A stretch of DNA of 64,000 nt from JADKCZ01 sp963786945 (GCA_963786945.1 CAWBAO010000003.1:310001-374000), one strand, 5' to 3'; shown: positions 41,882 to 51,654, counted from the stretch's first letter. The notes: a model not told the origin generated them from the letters alone. Program-made: numbers and translations.

Positions 41882-42577
41882 ATGCGCGCCCTCCGCCTCG
41901 TCCTCCCCGCCCTGCTGCTGGCCGCCTGCGGCGGCCCGGTCCGCGTCGAACTCGAGCCCGCCTCGCTCGCCTTCTCCGGTCGCGGCCAGTCCGGGGCGCT
42001 CCACGCCACCCCACGCGCCAAGGGGGGCAAGCCGCTCCCGGACGCCCGCTGCACCTGGACCAGCTCCGACGCCGCGGTGGCCACCGTCTCCGCCCGCGGC
42101 AACGACGCCAGCGTCGCCTCGGTCGGACCGGGGGCCGCCACCATCCGCTGCACCATCGGCGAGGTGGTGGCCTCGGCGCCGGTCTCGGTGCGGGTGGTGG
42201 CCCGGGTGGTGCTCGGCCAGGAGGCGGCCGCGCTCGAGCTGGCCGACGACCGCCGTCCACTCACCGTGAAGCTCCAGGCCTACGACGACCAGGGCGCCCC
42301 GGTGACCGGCCGGCTGGTGCTGACCCGCTGCGACGACGAGGAGGTCTGCCGCGGCGACACCCGCGGGCAGCTCTGGGCCACCGGCCCGGGCCGGGCCATC
42401 GCCACCGTGGAGGTCGAGGGGGTGCAGGTCACGCTCCCGGTGACCGTGAAGGACCTGCGGGTCGACACCCGGCCCAGGGCGGTGACCAGGGACTTCATGG
42501 AGGACCTCGACCGCGAGGTCCGGGCCCGCGAGGCCAGGGAGGCCGCCGCCGCGTCCCGGGCGGCCGGGAAGAAGTGA
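41882..42577 (+). CDS. lipoprotein with bacterial Ig-like (Big2) domain
   Basis: 231 residues, lipobox in LVLPALLLAACGG (LAAC). The mature part shows a Big2/invasin-type beta-sandwich: VELEPASLAFSGRGQSGALHATPRAKGGKPLPDARCTWTSSDAAVATVS and VGPGAATIRCTIGEVVASAPVSVRVV, then a second sandwich-like segment LTVKLQAYDDQGAPVTGRLVLTRCDDEEVCRGD. C-terminus charged and helical. TACCAT is 8 bases before the ATG (leaderless candidate). Overlaps the cytochrome gene by 4 bases (GTGA), so the two probably work together at a membrane face. Confidence 0.8.
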   Translation: MRALRLVLPALLLAACGGPVRVELEPASLAFSGRGQSGALHATPRAKGGKPLPDARCTWTSSDAAVATVSARGNDASVASVGPGAATIRCTIGEVVASAPVSVRVVARVVLGQEAAALELADDRRPLTVKLQAYDDQGAPVTGRLVLTRCDDEEVCRGDTRGQLWATGPGRAIATVEVEGVQVTLPVTVKDLRVDTRPRAVTRDFMEDLDREVRAREAREAAAASRAAGKK

Positions 42578-43443
42578 GCCCCCGCCGCCGCTCCGCCGCG
42601 GCGCGCCTCGGCGCCCTGCTCCTGGCCCTGGCCGGCTGCGACTACTACGAGGTCCCGCGCTTCCAGGCCGACCAGGTGCTCGGCGGGGTCACGGTGCCGG
42701 CCGCCACGCTGAACCGCGGCGCCACCGCCTTCATGCGCGCCTGCCGCCCCTGCCACGGCGCGCTCGGGGACGGCACCGGGCCGCAGGCGGTCGGCATGGC
42801 CCCGCCGCCGCGCGACCTGCGGCTGGGCATCGTCTCCTTCGCCTCGGTCCCGGCCGGCAGCCTGTGGCGGGACGAGGACGTGGTGCGCATCGTCCGCGGC
42901 GGCCTGGCCGGGACCGGCATGCGGGCCTGGAAGGACATCCCCGACGACGACCTCGCCGCCATCGTCCAGTTCATCAAGACCCTCGCGCCCCGCTTCCGCG
43001 ACGAGCTGCCCGGCGAGCCCGTGGCCACCTCGCCCGATCCCTGGGTGGGGCGGGAGGCCGAGGGCGCGGCGCGCGGCCGCGTCGTCTACCACGGCCTCGG
43101 CCGCTGCCAGGCCTGCCACCCGGCCTACGCCACGCCCGCCGAGATCCAGGCCTTCGCCCGGGAGGCCGGGGTGGTGGCCGAGCCGCGATCGAACCCGGGA
43201 CGGCCCGTCGAGGTCCGCAGCGACTTCGGCCGCCCGCTGCAGGCCACCGACTTCCGGGTGGGGCCCCTGCGCGCCGTCCGTCCCGGCCACCGCGCCGAGG
43301 ACCTCTACCGCGCGATCGCCGCCGGGCTGGGGGGCACCGCCATGCCGACCTGGAAGGGGGCGCTGCCCGAGGCCGACCTCTGGGCGCTGGTCCACTACGT
43401 GGACGCGCTCTCGCCTGGTGGTGCCGCCGCGCCGGCGCGCTGA
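42574..43443 (+). CDS. diheme cytochrome c lipoprotein
   Basis: 289 residues, signal peptide with lipobox ALLLALAGC. Two cytochrome c domains: the first with FMRACRPCHGALGDGTG and a distal GTGMRAWKDIPDDDLAAIVQFI, the second with GLGRCQACHPAYATP and GTAMPTWKGALPEADLWALVHYV; each has CxxCH and a Met-containing helix as the likely sixth ligand. Probably an electron carrier tethered in the periplasm. GTG start overlaps the upstream lipoprotein stop. Its terminal oxidase or partner complex is not in the window. Confidence 0.9.
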   Translation: MSPRRRSAAARLGALLLALAGCDYYEVPRFQADQVLGGVTVPAATLNRGATAFMRACRPCHGALGDGTGPQAVGMAPPPRDLRLGIVSFASVPAGSLWRDEDVVRIVRGGLAGTGMRAWKDIPDDDLAAIVQFIKTLAPRFRDELPGEPVATSPDPWVGREAEGAARGRVVYHGLGRCQACHPAYATPAEIQAFAREAGVVAEPRSNPGRPVEVRSDFGRPLQATDFRVGPLRAVRPGHRAEDLYRAIAAGLGGTAMPTWKGALPEADLWALVHYVDALSPGGAAAPAR

Positions 43444-43452
43444 GGCGGGCGC

Positions 43453-45728
43453 CTAGCGGCGCGCCGCGGCCACGATGGCCCTGGCGGTGGGCACGTTGGG
43501 GTCGCGGGGGCAGACCTGCACCAGGCGCTCGAGCCGGAACCGCGCGGCCTCGCGAGCCTTGACGGACTCGTCGTCGCGCCCCCGCGCGGCCTCCCAGCCC
43601 ATCTTGCCGGCGTTCCAGAGCGCCTCGCAGGAGGCCGGGTCCTTGTCGAGCGCCTTCACGTACAGCGAGAAGACCAGGTCCTCCCGGGCCCCGCGGGACC
43701 GCTCGATGTCGGCCATCTCGACGTAGGCCTGGGCGGCGCTCCCGGACCCGCCCAGCCCGTACTCGGTGATGGCGAGGTCGAGCTCGGCCAGCGCCGCGGG
43801 CACGTTCTTCAGCTGGCGGTGGAGCCTGGCCAGCGCCACCCGCGCGTCCGGGTAGGGCTTGCCGAGCTGGATGGCGCGCTCGTACTGGCCGCGGGCCCGG
43901 TCGGTGTCGCCCTGCGCGCGGTAGGCGTCCCCCAGCAGCAGCGCCAGGCGGGGGTGATCGCCGGCGCGCGCGGTGGCCTTCTGGAGGACCTCGATGGCCT
44001 TCCTGGCGCCGTCGGGCGTGGCCAGCAGGGCGCGGTTGAGGTCGACGTAGAAGGCGACCCGCCTCGGATCGCCGTTCACGGCGCGCTGGATGGAGGCCAC
44101 CGCCGCGGCCGCCTCGCCATCGCGCAGCTGTCGCCGCCCGATCAGCCATGGCAGGTCGGGGCTCTGCGGGTCGAGCTCGAGCGCCTTCTTCTCGTCCGAG
44201 CTCCCCTCGGTGGCCTTGCCCTGCGCGTAGAGGACCGAGCCGCGCACCGCGTAGGCCAGGGCCTGCTGGCGCGGGCTGGCGTCACCGCCGCCCAGGACCG
44301 CCTGGACCTGCTGGGCCGCCTGCTCGAAGAGGCCGCGGTCCAGCAGCAGCATGGCCCGCCCCAGCAGCGACGGGACGTGATCCTTCTGGAGCCGCAGCGC
44401 CAGCTGGTAGGCGTTCTCCGCCTGCGCCTCGTAGCCCTCGCCGCGGCGCCGGTACTGCTCGGCCAGCTGCTGCGCGATGCGCACGTCGTTGGGGTTGAGC
44501 TTCTGGGCCCGGGCCAGCCACTCGCGCGCCCCGTCGAGGTCGCCCGAGGCCATCAGCAGGGTGCCCATGGTGCCGGAGAGCAGCGCGGTCTGGCGCGCCG
44601 GGTCCTCCAGCTCGGCCTTCAGCCCGGCCAGCCCGCCGGGGAGATCGCCGGTGGCCGCCTTCAGGTAGGCCTCGGCGGCGATCAGGTGGGAGTGGTTGCC
44701 GAGCTTGCGGCCCGCCTCCAGGTTGAGGATGGCCTCGTCCTTCACCGCGTCGCCCTCGGCGTGCTCCATGAAGCGCAGCGCGTCGACGTAGGAGAGGAAG
44801 GCGTGGCCGGCCAGCGAGCCCGGATCCTCCTTGAGGATGGCGTGGGCCTTCTCCGCGGCGGCCCGGTAGGCGCCGAAGGAGTCGCGCCCCACCAGCTCCT
44901 GGGTCTCCTTGAGCAGCGCGGCGATGGCCTCGACCTGCTGCTTGTGGGCGCGGGCGAAGAGCTGCCAGGCCACCAGGGAGACCACCAGCACCACCGCCAG
45001 CCCGGCGGTGGCCAGCACCGTGGTCCGGCTCGCCCCCTGGCGCGGCCTGGCCGGGCCGGGGCTGTTGAGCCCCCAGGACTGCGTGCCGTACTTCTCCGCC
45101 AGCTGCCGGGCGTAGGCGTCGCCGGCCCGCGGCACGGGCGGCGGCGTGGGGATGGGCTGCTCCGGCCGGGCCGCCCGGGGCGCCTGCGGCGCCGGGCTGG
45201 AGGCGGCCGGGGCCGGGCCGGGCCCGGCGATCCCGGCCGGGCGAGCACGGGCGGACCGGGGCTGGGGGGCGGGGGCCGGGGCGGCGGTGGTGGCGGTGGG
45301 GGGGCCAGCGCCATCCCGTGCTTCTCCAGGGAGGCCAGCACGTCGGGGTCGGACGGCGCAGCCTCGGCGGCCCGCCGCAGCGCCGCCTCGCCCTCGGCGC
45401 GCGCGCCGCCGCGGAAGTGGAGGGTGGCGGCCAGCAGGTTGCCCGCGGCGTAGCCGGGGTAGGTGGCGAGGACCAGCGCCAGCTCCTCCAGCGCCTTCTT
45501 GTCCTTGCCCTGGTCGGCGTAGACGCGCGCCAGCAGCACCTTGGGGGCCGGATCGTCGGGGTGGGTCTTCACGCCCTTCTTGCAGACCACCATCGCTTCC
45601 ATGAAGCGGCCGGCGGCCAGGTAGGCCTCGGAGAGGGCGCGGTAGGCGTCGGAGGCGGGATCGGCGGCGAAGGCGTGCTCGAGGCTGGCGAGCTCCGCGG
45701 CCGTGAGCTGTCTCTTGGGGCCGGGCAT
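43453..45728 (-). CDS. large TPR membrane protein, apparent frameshift in Pro-rich linker
   Basis: About 758 residues after correction. N-terminal TPRs in one frame (ELASLEHAFAADPASDAYRALSEAYLAAGRFMEAMVVCKKGVKTHP, KVLLARVYADQGKDKKALEEL), then a Pro/Ala linker, a membrane helix (TVLATAGLAVVLVVSLVAWQLF) and at least eight further TPRs (e.g. ARQTALLSGTMGTLLMASGDL, LLGDAYRAQGDTDRARGQYERAI). The two parts lie in different frames; one missing C in the seven-base run at 45298-45304 joins them as APPTATTAAPAPAPQPRSAR. Function unknown; the layout resembles scaffold proteins. The cytochrome gene is convergent, 9 bases away. Confidence 0.82.
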
Positions 45729-45775
45729 GGGGCGACCGAGGATTAGCTTGGGGTCGGGCTCGAGTCAATCGACCC

Positions 45776-45805
45776 TTGACACCGTCGGGGCCGACCCGCT
45801 AAGTC
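45776..45805 (+). promoter_or_regulatory. possible tRNA promoter
   Basis: Perfect -35 TTGACA (45776-45781); the -10 is poor (TAAGTC at 45800-45805, 18-base spacer). The tRNA begins at 45841. AT content here exceeds the surroundings. Confidence 0.4.
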
Positions 45806-45840
45806 ACGCATCCCCTCGTGACCTCGGGGGGTTCTTTCGT

Positions 45841-45916
45841 GGGGCTGTAGCTCAGCTGGGAGAGCGCTAGAATCGCACTCTAGAGGTCGTCGGTTCGATC
45901 CCGATCAGCTCCACCA
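45841..45916 (+). tRNA. tRNA-Ala (anticodon CGC)
   Basis: Complete cloverleaf of 76 bases with encoded CCA. Acceptor stem GGGGCTG / CAGCTCC pairs fully and contains G3:U70, the alanine identity element. Anticodon stem CTAGA / TCTAG encloses the 7-base loop ATCGCAC with CGC at 34-36, reading GCG. T arm GTCGG-TTCGATC-CCGAT pairs with one G-U. D arm GCTC...GAGC. Discriminator A. Confidence 0.95.
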
Positions 45917-45924
45917 CCTCGAGG

Positions 45925-45953
45925 AGGCCCGGACGCCCCGTGCGACCGGGCCT
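45925..45953 (+). terminator. hairpin downstream of tRNA-Ala
   Basis: AGGCCCGG / CCGGGCCT, 8 pairs with a 13-base loop, 8 bases after the CCA end, followed by a pyrimidine-rich stretch (tctccctttccc). Confidence 0.5.
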
Positions 45954-46091
45954 TCTCCCTTTCCCGGGCAGGGTGGCGCGATGGCGAGCAGCGGGTGGTG
46001 GAGGGTGGGGTCCCTGGCCGCCGGAGGAAATCCCGGGCCCGGGCGCGCCCGCCGCGCCATGCTGGAGTACGCTGCCCCCGGGGAGGGATCC

Positions 46092-46376
46092 ATGCCACGG
46101 CAGCCGATGGAGCAGTTCGGGGAAGGGAGCGCGGTGGTCAGGGTCTACTTCGCGCTCGGCCTCGACGAGGCGCAGCGCGCCGAGGCCATCCTCGACCAGG
46201 CCGGCCTGACCTTCTCGGTGGAGGTGGAGGAGGTGGGTGGACCCACCATGTTCGGCTTCGGGCGGCCGCGCCGGGGCGCCGGGGTCTGGGTGCGCGAGGC
46301 CGACGTCGACGCCGCCTGCGCCGCCCTGGAGGGCGCCGCGATGGTGAGGGGGCTCGTCGACCGTGGCGAGCCGTAG
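46092..46376 (+). CDS. small DUF2007-like protein
   Basis: 94 residues. The pattern VVRVYFALGLDEAQRAEAILDQAGLTFSVEVEEV ... VWVREADVDAACAALEGAAM resembles the DUF2007 (putative prokaryotic signal-transducing protein) fold: a short beta-alpha-beta unit in which an element is compared across two halves. No catalytic residues. ATG at 46092 chosen for GGGAGGG 5 bases upstream; in-frame starts up to 45981 exist. The P-type ATPase starts 11 bases downstream, so they are probably one operon and this may be its regulator. Confidence 0.65.
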   Translation: MPRQPMEQFGEGSAVVRVYFALGLDEAQRAEAILDQAGLTFSVEVEEVGGPTMFGFGRPRRGAGVWVREADVDAACAALEGAAMVRGLVDRGEP

Positions 46377-46386
46377 CCCCGAGGCC

Positions 46387-49138
46387 ATGATCCCCCCGTC
46401 GCCCACCCCCCCCGGCCCGGGAACCCCCGCCTGGCACGCCCTCTCCGGCGAGGAGGCGCTGGCGCGCGCCGGGAGCGGCCGTGACGGGCTCGACGGCGAG
46501 GAGGCGGCCCGGCGCCTCGCCGAGGACGGCCCCAACCGGCTGCCCCGCGCCCGCGGCGACGGCCCGTGGCGCATCCTCCTGCGCCAGGTCGACGGCCCGC
46601 TCATCCTGGTGCTGATCGGCTCGGCCGTGGTGGCGGCGCTGCTCGGCGAGCGGACCGACGCCGCCGTGGTCGGCGCCGTCGTGGTCATCAACACCATCAT
46701 CGGCTTCTTCCAGGAGTACCGCGCCAACCAGGCCATCGAGTCCCTCTCCAGCCTGGTGCCGGAGAACGCCACGGTGCTCCGCGGCGGGGCGCGGCGGGTG
46801 GTGCCGGTGGCCGAGCTGGTGCGCGGCGACCTGGTGGTGCTGGCCTCGGGCGACAAGGTGCCCGCCGACCTGCGCCTGCTGTCGGTGAAGGGCCTGCGGA
46901 TCGAGGAGGCCGCGCTCACCGGCGAGTCGGTGGCGGCCGAGAAGGGCGTGGCCGCGGTGGACCCGGCCGCGCCGCTGGGCGATCGCGCCGGCCTGGCCTT
47001 CGCCGGCACCCTGGTGGCCTCGGGCACCGCCACCGGCCTGGTGGTCGCCACCGCCGGCGCCACCGAGCTGGGGCGCATCTCCGGGCTGCTGCAGCAGGCC
47101 GGCTCGCTGGAGACCCCGCTGACGCGGTCGCTCGGCCAGGTGGCCAAGGCCCTCACCACGGGCATCCTCGCCGTCACGGCGATCATGATCGCCGTCGGGA
47201 CCTGGCGCTCGGTGGGCCAGGGGGTGCCGCTGCTGGACGCCCTGCGCCAGATGCTGATCTTCGCCATCTCGCTGGCGGTGGGGGCCATCCCCGAGGGGCT
47301 GCCGGCCATCGTCACCATCGCCCTGGCGGTGGGCGTGCAGCGCATGGCGCGGCGGCGGGCCATCATCCGCAAGCTGCCCGCCGTGGAGACGCTGGGCTCC
47401 ACCTCGGTCATCTGCTCCGACAAGACCGGCACGCTCACCCGCAACGAGATGACGGTGCAGGCCGTCTGGGCGGCCGGCGAGCTGCTGGAGGTGGAGGGGA
47501 TCGGCTGGGGTGGCCGGGGCGGCTTCCGGCGCGGCGGCGTGCCCACCCCGCCGTCGGCCGCGGCGCTCCGGCTGCTCGAGGCGGCCGCGCTCTGCAGCGA
47601 CGCCACGGTCGAGGCGGCGGGCGACGGGTGGGCGGTGACCGGCGACCCCACCGAGGCGGCGCTGGTGGTGGCGGCGCGCAAGGCGGGGCTGGAGGTGACG
47701 GCGCTCCGCGCCCGGCAGCCGCGGCTCGACGCCATCCCCTTCGAGTCGGAGCTCCAGTACATGGCCACGCTCCACCCACGGCCGGGGCAGGCGCCGCGGG
47801 TCCTGATGAAGGGGGCGCCCGAGGCGGTGCTGGCCCGCTGCGAGGCCTCCGCGCGGGGGCCGGCGCTGGTGCAGCTGGAGGCGCTCACGGCGTTCGGCAT
47901 GCGGGTGCTGGCGGTGGCCGAGCGCTCCTGGCCGTGCGGCCGGGGAGGCGCTCGAGCCCGACAGGGTCGCCGCCGGCTTCGAGCTGCTCGGCCTGGTCGG
48001 CATGATCGACCCACCCCGCCCCGAGGCCGTCGCCGCGGTGGCCGCCTGCCACGACGCCGGGATCGACGTGAAGATGATCACCGGCGACCATCTCGGCACG
48101 GCGCGCGCCATCGGCCGCGAGCTGGGGCTCGGGGGCGCCGCCATCTCCGGCGCCGAGCTCGCCTCGCTGGACGACGCCGCGCTCCGGCCCGTGGCCAGGG
48201 CCACCAGCGTCTTCGCGCGCGTCTCGCCGGAGCAGAAGCTCCGGCTGGTCCGCGCCCTGCAGCAGGACGGCCTGGTGGTGGCCATGACCGGCGACGGGGT
48301 CAACGACGCGCCGGCGCTCAAGCAGGCCGACATCGGCGTGGCCATGGGGATCACCGGGACCTCGGTGTCGCGCGAGGCGGCCGACATGGTGCTGACCGAC
48401 GACGACTTCGCCACCATCGTGGCGGCCGTGGAGGAGGGGCGGCGGGTCTACGACAACCTGGTCAAGTCGCTCGCCTTCGTGCTGCCCACCAACCTGGGGC
48501 TGGCGCTGATCTTCGTCTGCGCCGTCTTCGCCTTCCCCTTCGACGCCGCCACGCGGTCCCTGCTGCTCCCGGTGCGGCCGACCCAGCTCCTCTGGATCAA
48601 CCTGGTGGCGGCGGTGACGCTGGCGCTGCCGCTGGCGTTCGAGGCCATGGAGCGGCAGGTGATGCGCCGGCCGCCGCGCGACCCGGGGGCGCCCCTGCTC
48701 TCCAGGCTGGTGCTGCGCCGCACCGCCATGGCGGCGCTGCTCATGACCGCGGGCGCGGTGGGGCTCTTCGTCTTCGAGTGGCGGCAGGGCCTGGCGCTCG
48801 GTGACCCGCCGGCGCTGGCGCTGGCCGAGGCCCAGACCATGGCGGTCACGGCGGTGATCTTCTTCCAGGTCTTCTACCTGCTGGAGAGCCGCTCGCTGAC
48901 CGAGTGGGTGGTCCGCTCGAGCTGGCGCAGCAACCCGGCCCTGGTGCCCGGCATCGCCACGGTCCTGGCGCTGCAGGCGGCCTTCATCTGGTGGCCGCCG
49001 CTGCAGCGGGTCTTCGGCACCGCCGCGCTCGATGCCGCCGACGTGGGCGTGGCGGCGCTGGTGGCCTCGGTCATCTTCCCCGCCATGCTGGCGGAGAAGG
49101 CCCTGACGCGGCGGTCGGCGCGGCGCGCCTCGGCCTGA
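46387..49138 (+). CDS. P2-type cation-transporting ATPase (Ca2+/PMR1-like), apparent frameshift
   Basis: About 916 residues after correction. Motifs: N-terminal cation ATPase domain (WHALSGEEALARAGSGRDGL), LTGES actuator loop (EEAALTGESVAAEK), helix 4 PEGLPAIVTIAL, phosphorylation site CSDKTGTLTRNEMT (Asp345), KGAPEAVL, MITGDHLGTARAIG, MTGDGVNDAPALKQADIGVAMG, and six C-terminal helices. The PEGLP and helix-6 region (LWINLVAAVTLALPLAFE) fit the SERCA/PMR1 (P2) class. One extra G in cggggagg (47942-47945) splits the gene; removing it gives CGREALEPDRVAAGFELLGLVGMIDPPRP. GTG at 46363 is an alternative start. Confidence 0.85.
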
Positions 49139-49141
49139 GGA

Positions 49142-50116
49142 TCAGGCCGGGGTCACCGCCGGCGGCCGCGGCGCCGGCGTGGTGGCCCGCGGGGCCTCCC
49201 CCGGCGCCGATCCCTTCAGCACGTTGGTGGCCAGCGCGATCATCGACCCGACGTCGGAGAGGGTGGCCGGCAGGACCAGGGTGTTGCCGGCCTTGGCGAG
49301 GTGGCCGAACTGCTCGATGTACTTCTCGGCCACCCGGAGCTGCACCGCCTCCACGCCGCCCTCGGCCTTGATGGCCTCGGCCACCTTCCGCAGCCCCTCG
49401 GCGGTGGCGGCGGCGATGGCCTGGATGGCCGCCGCCTGGCCCTCGGCCTCGTTGATCTGCTTCTGCCGGACGGCCTCCGAGGCCTTGATCACCTGCTGCT
49501 TCTGCCCCTCGGCGTTGTTGATGGCGGCGTCGCGGACGCCCTCGGAGTTGAGGATCACGGCGCGCTTCTCCCGCTCGGCGCGCATCTGCTTCTCCATGGC
49601 GGCCAGCACGTCCTGCGGCGGCGTGATGTTCTTGATCTCGTAGCGCAGCACCTTCACGCCCCACGGGGCGGAGGCCTTGTCGAGCTCCTGGACCAGCTGG
49701 GAGTTGATGTAGCCGCGCTCCTCGAAGGTCCGGTCCAGCGTGATCTTGCCGATCTCGCTCCGCAGCAGCGTCTGGGCCAGCTGGGTGATGGCGTAGTAGT
49801 AGTCGGAGATGCCGTAGCTGGCCCGCTGCGGGTCGAGCACCTTCAGGTAGAGCAGGCCGTCGACCGCCACCTGGACGTTGTCGTTGGTGATGCAGATCTG
49901 CTCCGGGATGTCGAGCGCCTGCTCCTTCAAGGTGTGGCGGTAGCGGATGGCGTCGATGAAGGGCAGCAGGATGTGGAAGCCGGGCTCGAGGACGGCCTGG
50001 AACTTCCCCAGCCGCTCCACCACGTAGGCGTTCTGCTGGGGGACCACCACCGCGGTCTTGACGACCACGATGACGGCGAGGATGGCAATGGCGATCGCGA
50101 CGTAAAACGCAGGCAT
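49142..50116 (-). CDS. SPFH/band 7 (stomatin/QmcA-like) membrane protein
   Basis: 324 residues: one N-terminal membrane anchor (FYVAIAIAILAVIVVVKTAVVV), then the band 7 domain VPQQNAYVVERLGKFQAVLEPGFHILLPFIDAIRYRHTLKEQALDIPEQ, YAITQLAQTLLRSEIGKITLD and a coiled coil AEGQKQQVIKASEAVRQKQINEAEGQ. Organises inner-membrane microdomains; often paired with NfeD proteases, as here (NfeD gene is 30 bases upstream). Convergent with the P-type ATPase, 3 bases apart. Confidence 0.93.
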   Translation of the reverse strand: MPAFYVAIAIAILAVIVVVKTAVVVPQQNAYVVERLGKFQAVLEPGFHILLPFIDAIRYRHTLKEQALDIPEQICITNDNVQVAVDGLLYLKVLDPQRASYGISDYYYAITQLAQTLLRSEIGKITLDRTFEERGYINSQLVQELDKASAPWGVKVLRYEIKNITPPQDVLAAMEKQMRAEREKRAVILNSEGVRDAAINNAEGQKQQVIKASEAVRQKQINEAEGQAAAIQAIAAATAEGLRKVAEAIKAEGGVEAVQLRVAEKYIEQFGHLAKAGNTLVLPATLSDVGSMIALATNVLKGSAPGEAPRATTPAPRPPAVTPA

Positions 50117-50146
50117 CGGTCTTCTCCCTGGTTCAGGTGCGCGCCG

Positions 50147-50566
50147 TCACTCGGCGCGAATCCACAGCGTCAGCCCCTCGACCCGCTCCACCCGGCAGCG
50201 CTGGCCCACCACCAGCGGCACCCCGCCGGCGCTCCGCGCCGACCAGGGCACGCCGCGCAGCTCGACCCGCCCCTCCCCGTGCACGGGCACCTGGGCCACC
50301 ACCACCGCTTGCTCGCCGACCAGCTCGGCCGCGGCCGGCGGGCCCCTCGACAGGGCCAGGGTCAGCCGGCGGCGCAGCCCCAGCAGCGACGCCACCGACA
50401 GGACGCTGAAGGCCACCCACTGCCCCGCCTCGGGCAGGCCCAGCGCCGCCAGCGGCGCCACCACGATGGCCCCGACGCCGAAGAACAGGGCGAAGAGCCC
50501 TCCCGGCGTCGCCATCTCGACCGCCAGCAGCGCCACACCCAACAGCACCCAGGCCCACCAGGTCAT
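50147..50566 (-). CDS. NfeD-family membrane protein (short form)
   Basis: 139 residues: hydrophobic helices WWAWVLLGVALLAVEMATPGGLFALFFGVGAIVVAPLAALGL and WVAFSVLSVASLLGLRRRL, followed by a soluble OB-fold: LVGEQAVVVAQVPVHGEGRVELRGVPWSARSAGGVPLVVGQRCRVERVEGLTLWI. This is the short NfeD1b form lacking the ClpP-like protease domain. Partner of the SPFH protein encoded immediately downstream. ATG at 50566 starts the first helix. Confidence 0.9.
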   Translation of the reverse strand: MTWWAWVLLGVALLAVEMATPGGLFALFFGVGAIVVAPLAALGLPEAGQWVAFSVLSVASLLGLRRRLTLALSRGPPAAAELVGEQAVVVAQVPVHGEGRVELRGVPWSARSAGGVPLVVGQRCRVERVEGLTLWIRAE

Positions 50567-50651
50567 GCCGCGCCCCCCTCTGAAGGGCTCGATGCTAGCA
50601 CCGGTGGCGCCGGGAAGCGCGGCGTCGGCGGGAGCCTCCGCCCGCCAGGCC

Positions 50652-51062
50652 TCAGCTGCGCAGCTCGGGCTCGGCCGGCCGGGCCCGTGCCTGCCCCGGG
50701 GCCAGCGGCGTGGCCTGGTGGAGGAACAGCCGCCAGGCACCGTCCTCGCGGACGAAGTGGTTGGTGGCCACCAGGCGCGCGCCGGGAACCAGCTCGTGGC
50801 AGGTCACGAAGGCGGTCCCGGTCTCGCCGACGGCATGGGCCTGGGCCAGCGTGCAGGTGACGGCGGGCGCAGCGGCCGACTCGAGGATGGCGCGGAAGCT
50901 CGCCAGCACCTCCTCGCGGCCGTCGAGCGAATCCCACCCCGGGTGGACGCAGGCCACCGGCACCCGCACCGCCCAGAGGGCCGCCATGGCCGGGAGATCC
51001 CGCGCCGCGAACGCCCGGTAGAACGCCTGGTTGGCCTCGAGGATCTCGATGTCACGGCTCAT
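50652..51062 (-). CDS. NTF2-like (SnoaL/DUF4440) family protein
   Basis: 136 residues with an NTF2-like cone fold: ILEANQAFYRAFAARDLPAMAALWA at the N-terminus, then VACVHPGWDSLDGREEVLASFRAIL, and AFVTCHELVPGARLVATNHFVREDGAWRLFLHQATPL. Typical of small SnoaL-like proteins that act as enzymes or binding domains; no activity can be inferred. Upstream of the SPFH/NfeD pair on the same strand, 85 bases from NfeD. Confidence 0.82.
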   Translation of the reverse strand: MSRDIEILEANQAFYRAFAARDLPAMAALWAVRVPVACVHPGWDSLDGREEVLASFRAILESAAAPAVTCTLAQAHAVGETGTAFVTCHELVPGARLVATNHFVREDGAWRLFLHQATPLAPGQARARPAEPELRS

Positions 51063-51225
51063 GGCCCTTCTCTATCGCCGCCCGGCCCCTCGTGCCGCCC
51101 GGACGAGCCGAGCGCCGGCCGCGGCGGCGACCGGCTGCTCGTCCGGAAGGCAGGGCCAGCCTCCCCGGCGGGCGGTCCCCGCCGCGCCCGGCCCGCCAGG
51201 CGCCGGGACCGGCGGGTCGCGCCGG

Positions 51226-51241
51226 CGGCGCGGCCGTTGCA
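51226..51241 (+). promoter_or_regulatory. -24/-12 (sigma-54) type promoter for PII gene
   Basis: CGGCGC-GGCCG-TTGCA. The invariant GG and GC are 10 bases apart, and the -12 TTGCA is perfect; the -24 differs from TGGCAC at two positions. Predicted start about 51253, leader ~48 bases. NtrC-type control of a PII gene is the usual arrangement. Confidence 0.55.
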
Positions 51242-51300
51242 TTCGCCAGGGGTTCAACCGGGCGGCCCGGCCGGCCGGCAACCATCGAACGAGGTGAACC

Positions 51301-51639
51301 GTGAAGAAGGTCGAAGCCGTCATCAAGCCGTTCAAGCTGGACGAGGTGAAGAAGGCGCTCACGGAGCTCGGGGTCGCCGGCCTGACCGCCACCGAGGTGA
51401 AGGGGTTCGGGCGCCAGAAGGGCCACTCCGAGATGTACCGGGGGGCCGAGTACGTGGTCGACTTCCTGCCCAAGGTGAAGATCGAGGTGGCCGTGGCCGA
51501 CGGGCTGGCGGCCAAGGTGGTCGACGCCATCGCCCGCTCGGCCAGGACCGGCAAGATCGGGGACGGGAAGATCTTCGTCCTCGACCTCGACGAGGTGGTC
51601 CGGGTCCGGACCGGCGAGCGCGGCGAGGAGGCGCTCTAG
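51301..51639 (+). CDS. glnB: nitrogen regulatory protein P-II
   Basis: 112-residue trimeric PII signal protein that senses 2-oxoglutarate and ATP/ADP and, with uridylylation, controls ammonium uptake and glutamine synthetase. Starts at GTG with GAGGTG 5 bases upstream. KKVEAVIKPFKLDEVKKAL, the T-loop GHSEMYRGAEYVVDFLPK with Tyr51 as uridylylation site, and the B-loop ARTGKIGDGKIFVLDL. Whether it is GlnB- or GlnK-type is not certain; the amtB gene 1.4 kb away on the other strand and the sigma-54-like promoter favour a GlnK role. Confidence 0.95.
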   Translation: MKKVEAVIKPFKLDEVKKALTELGVAGLTATEVKGFGRQKGHSEMYRGAEYVVDFLPKVKIEVAVADGLAAKVVDAIARSARTGKIGDGKIFVLDLDEVVRVRTGERGEEAL

Positions 51640-51654
51640 CCGAGCCGCACGCCA

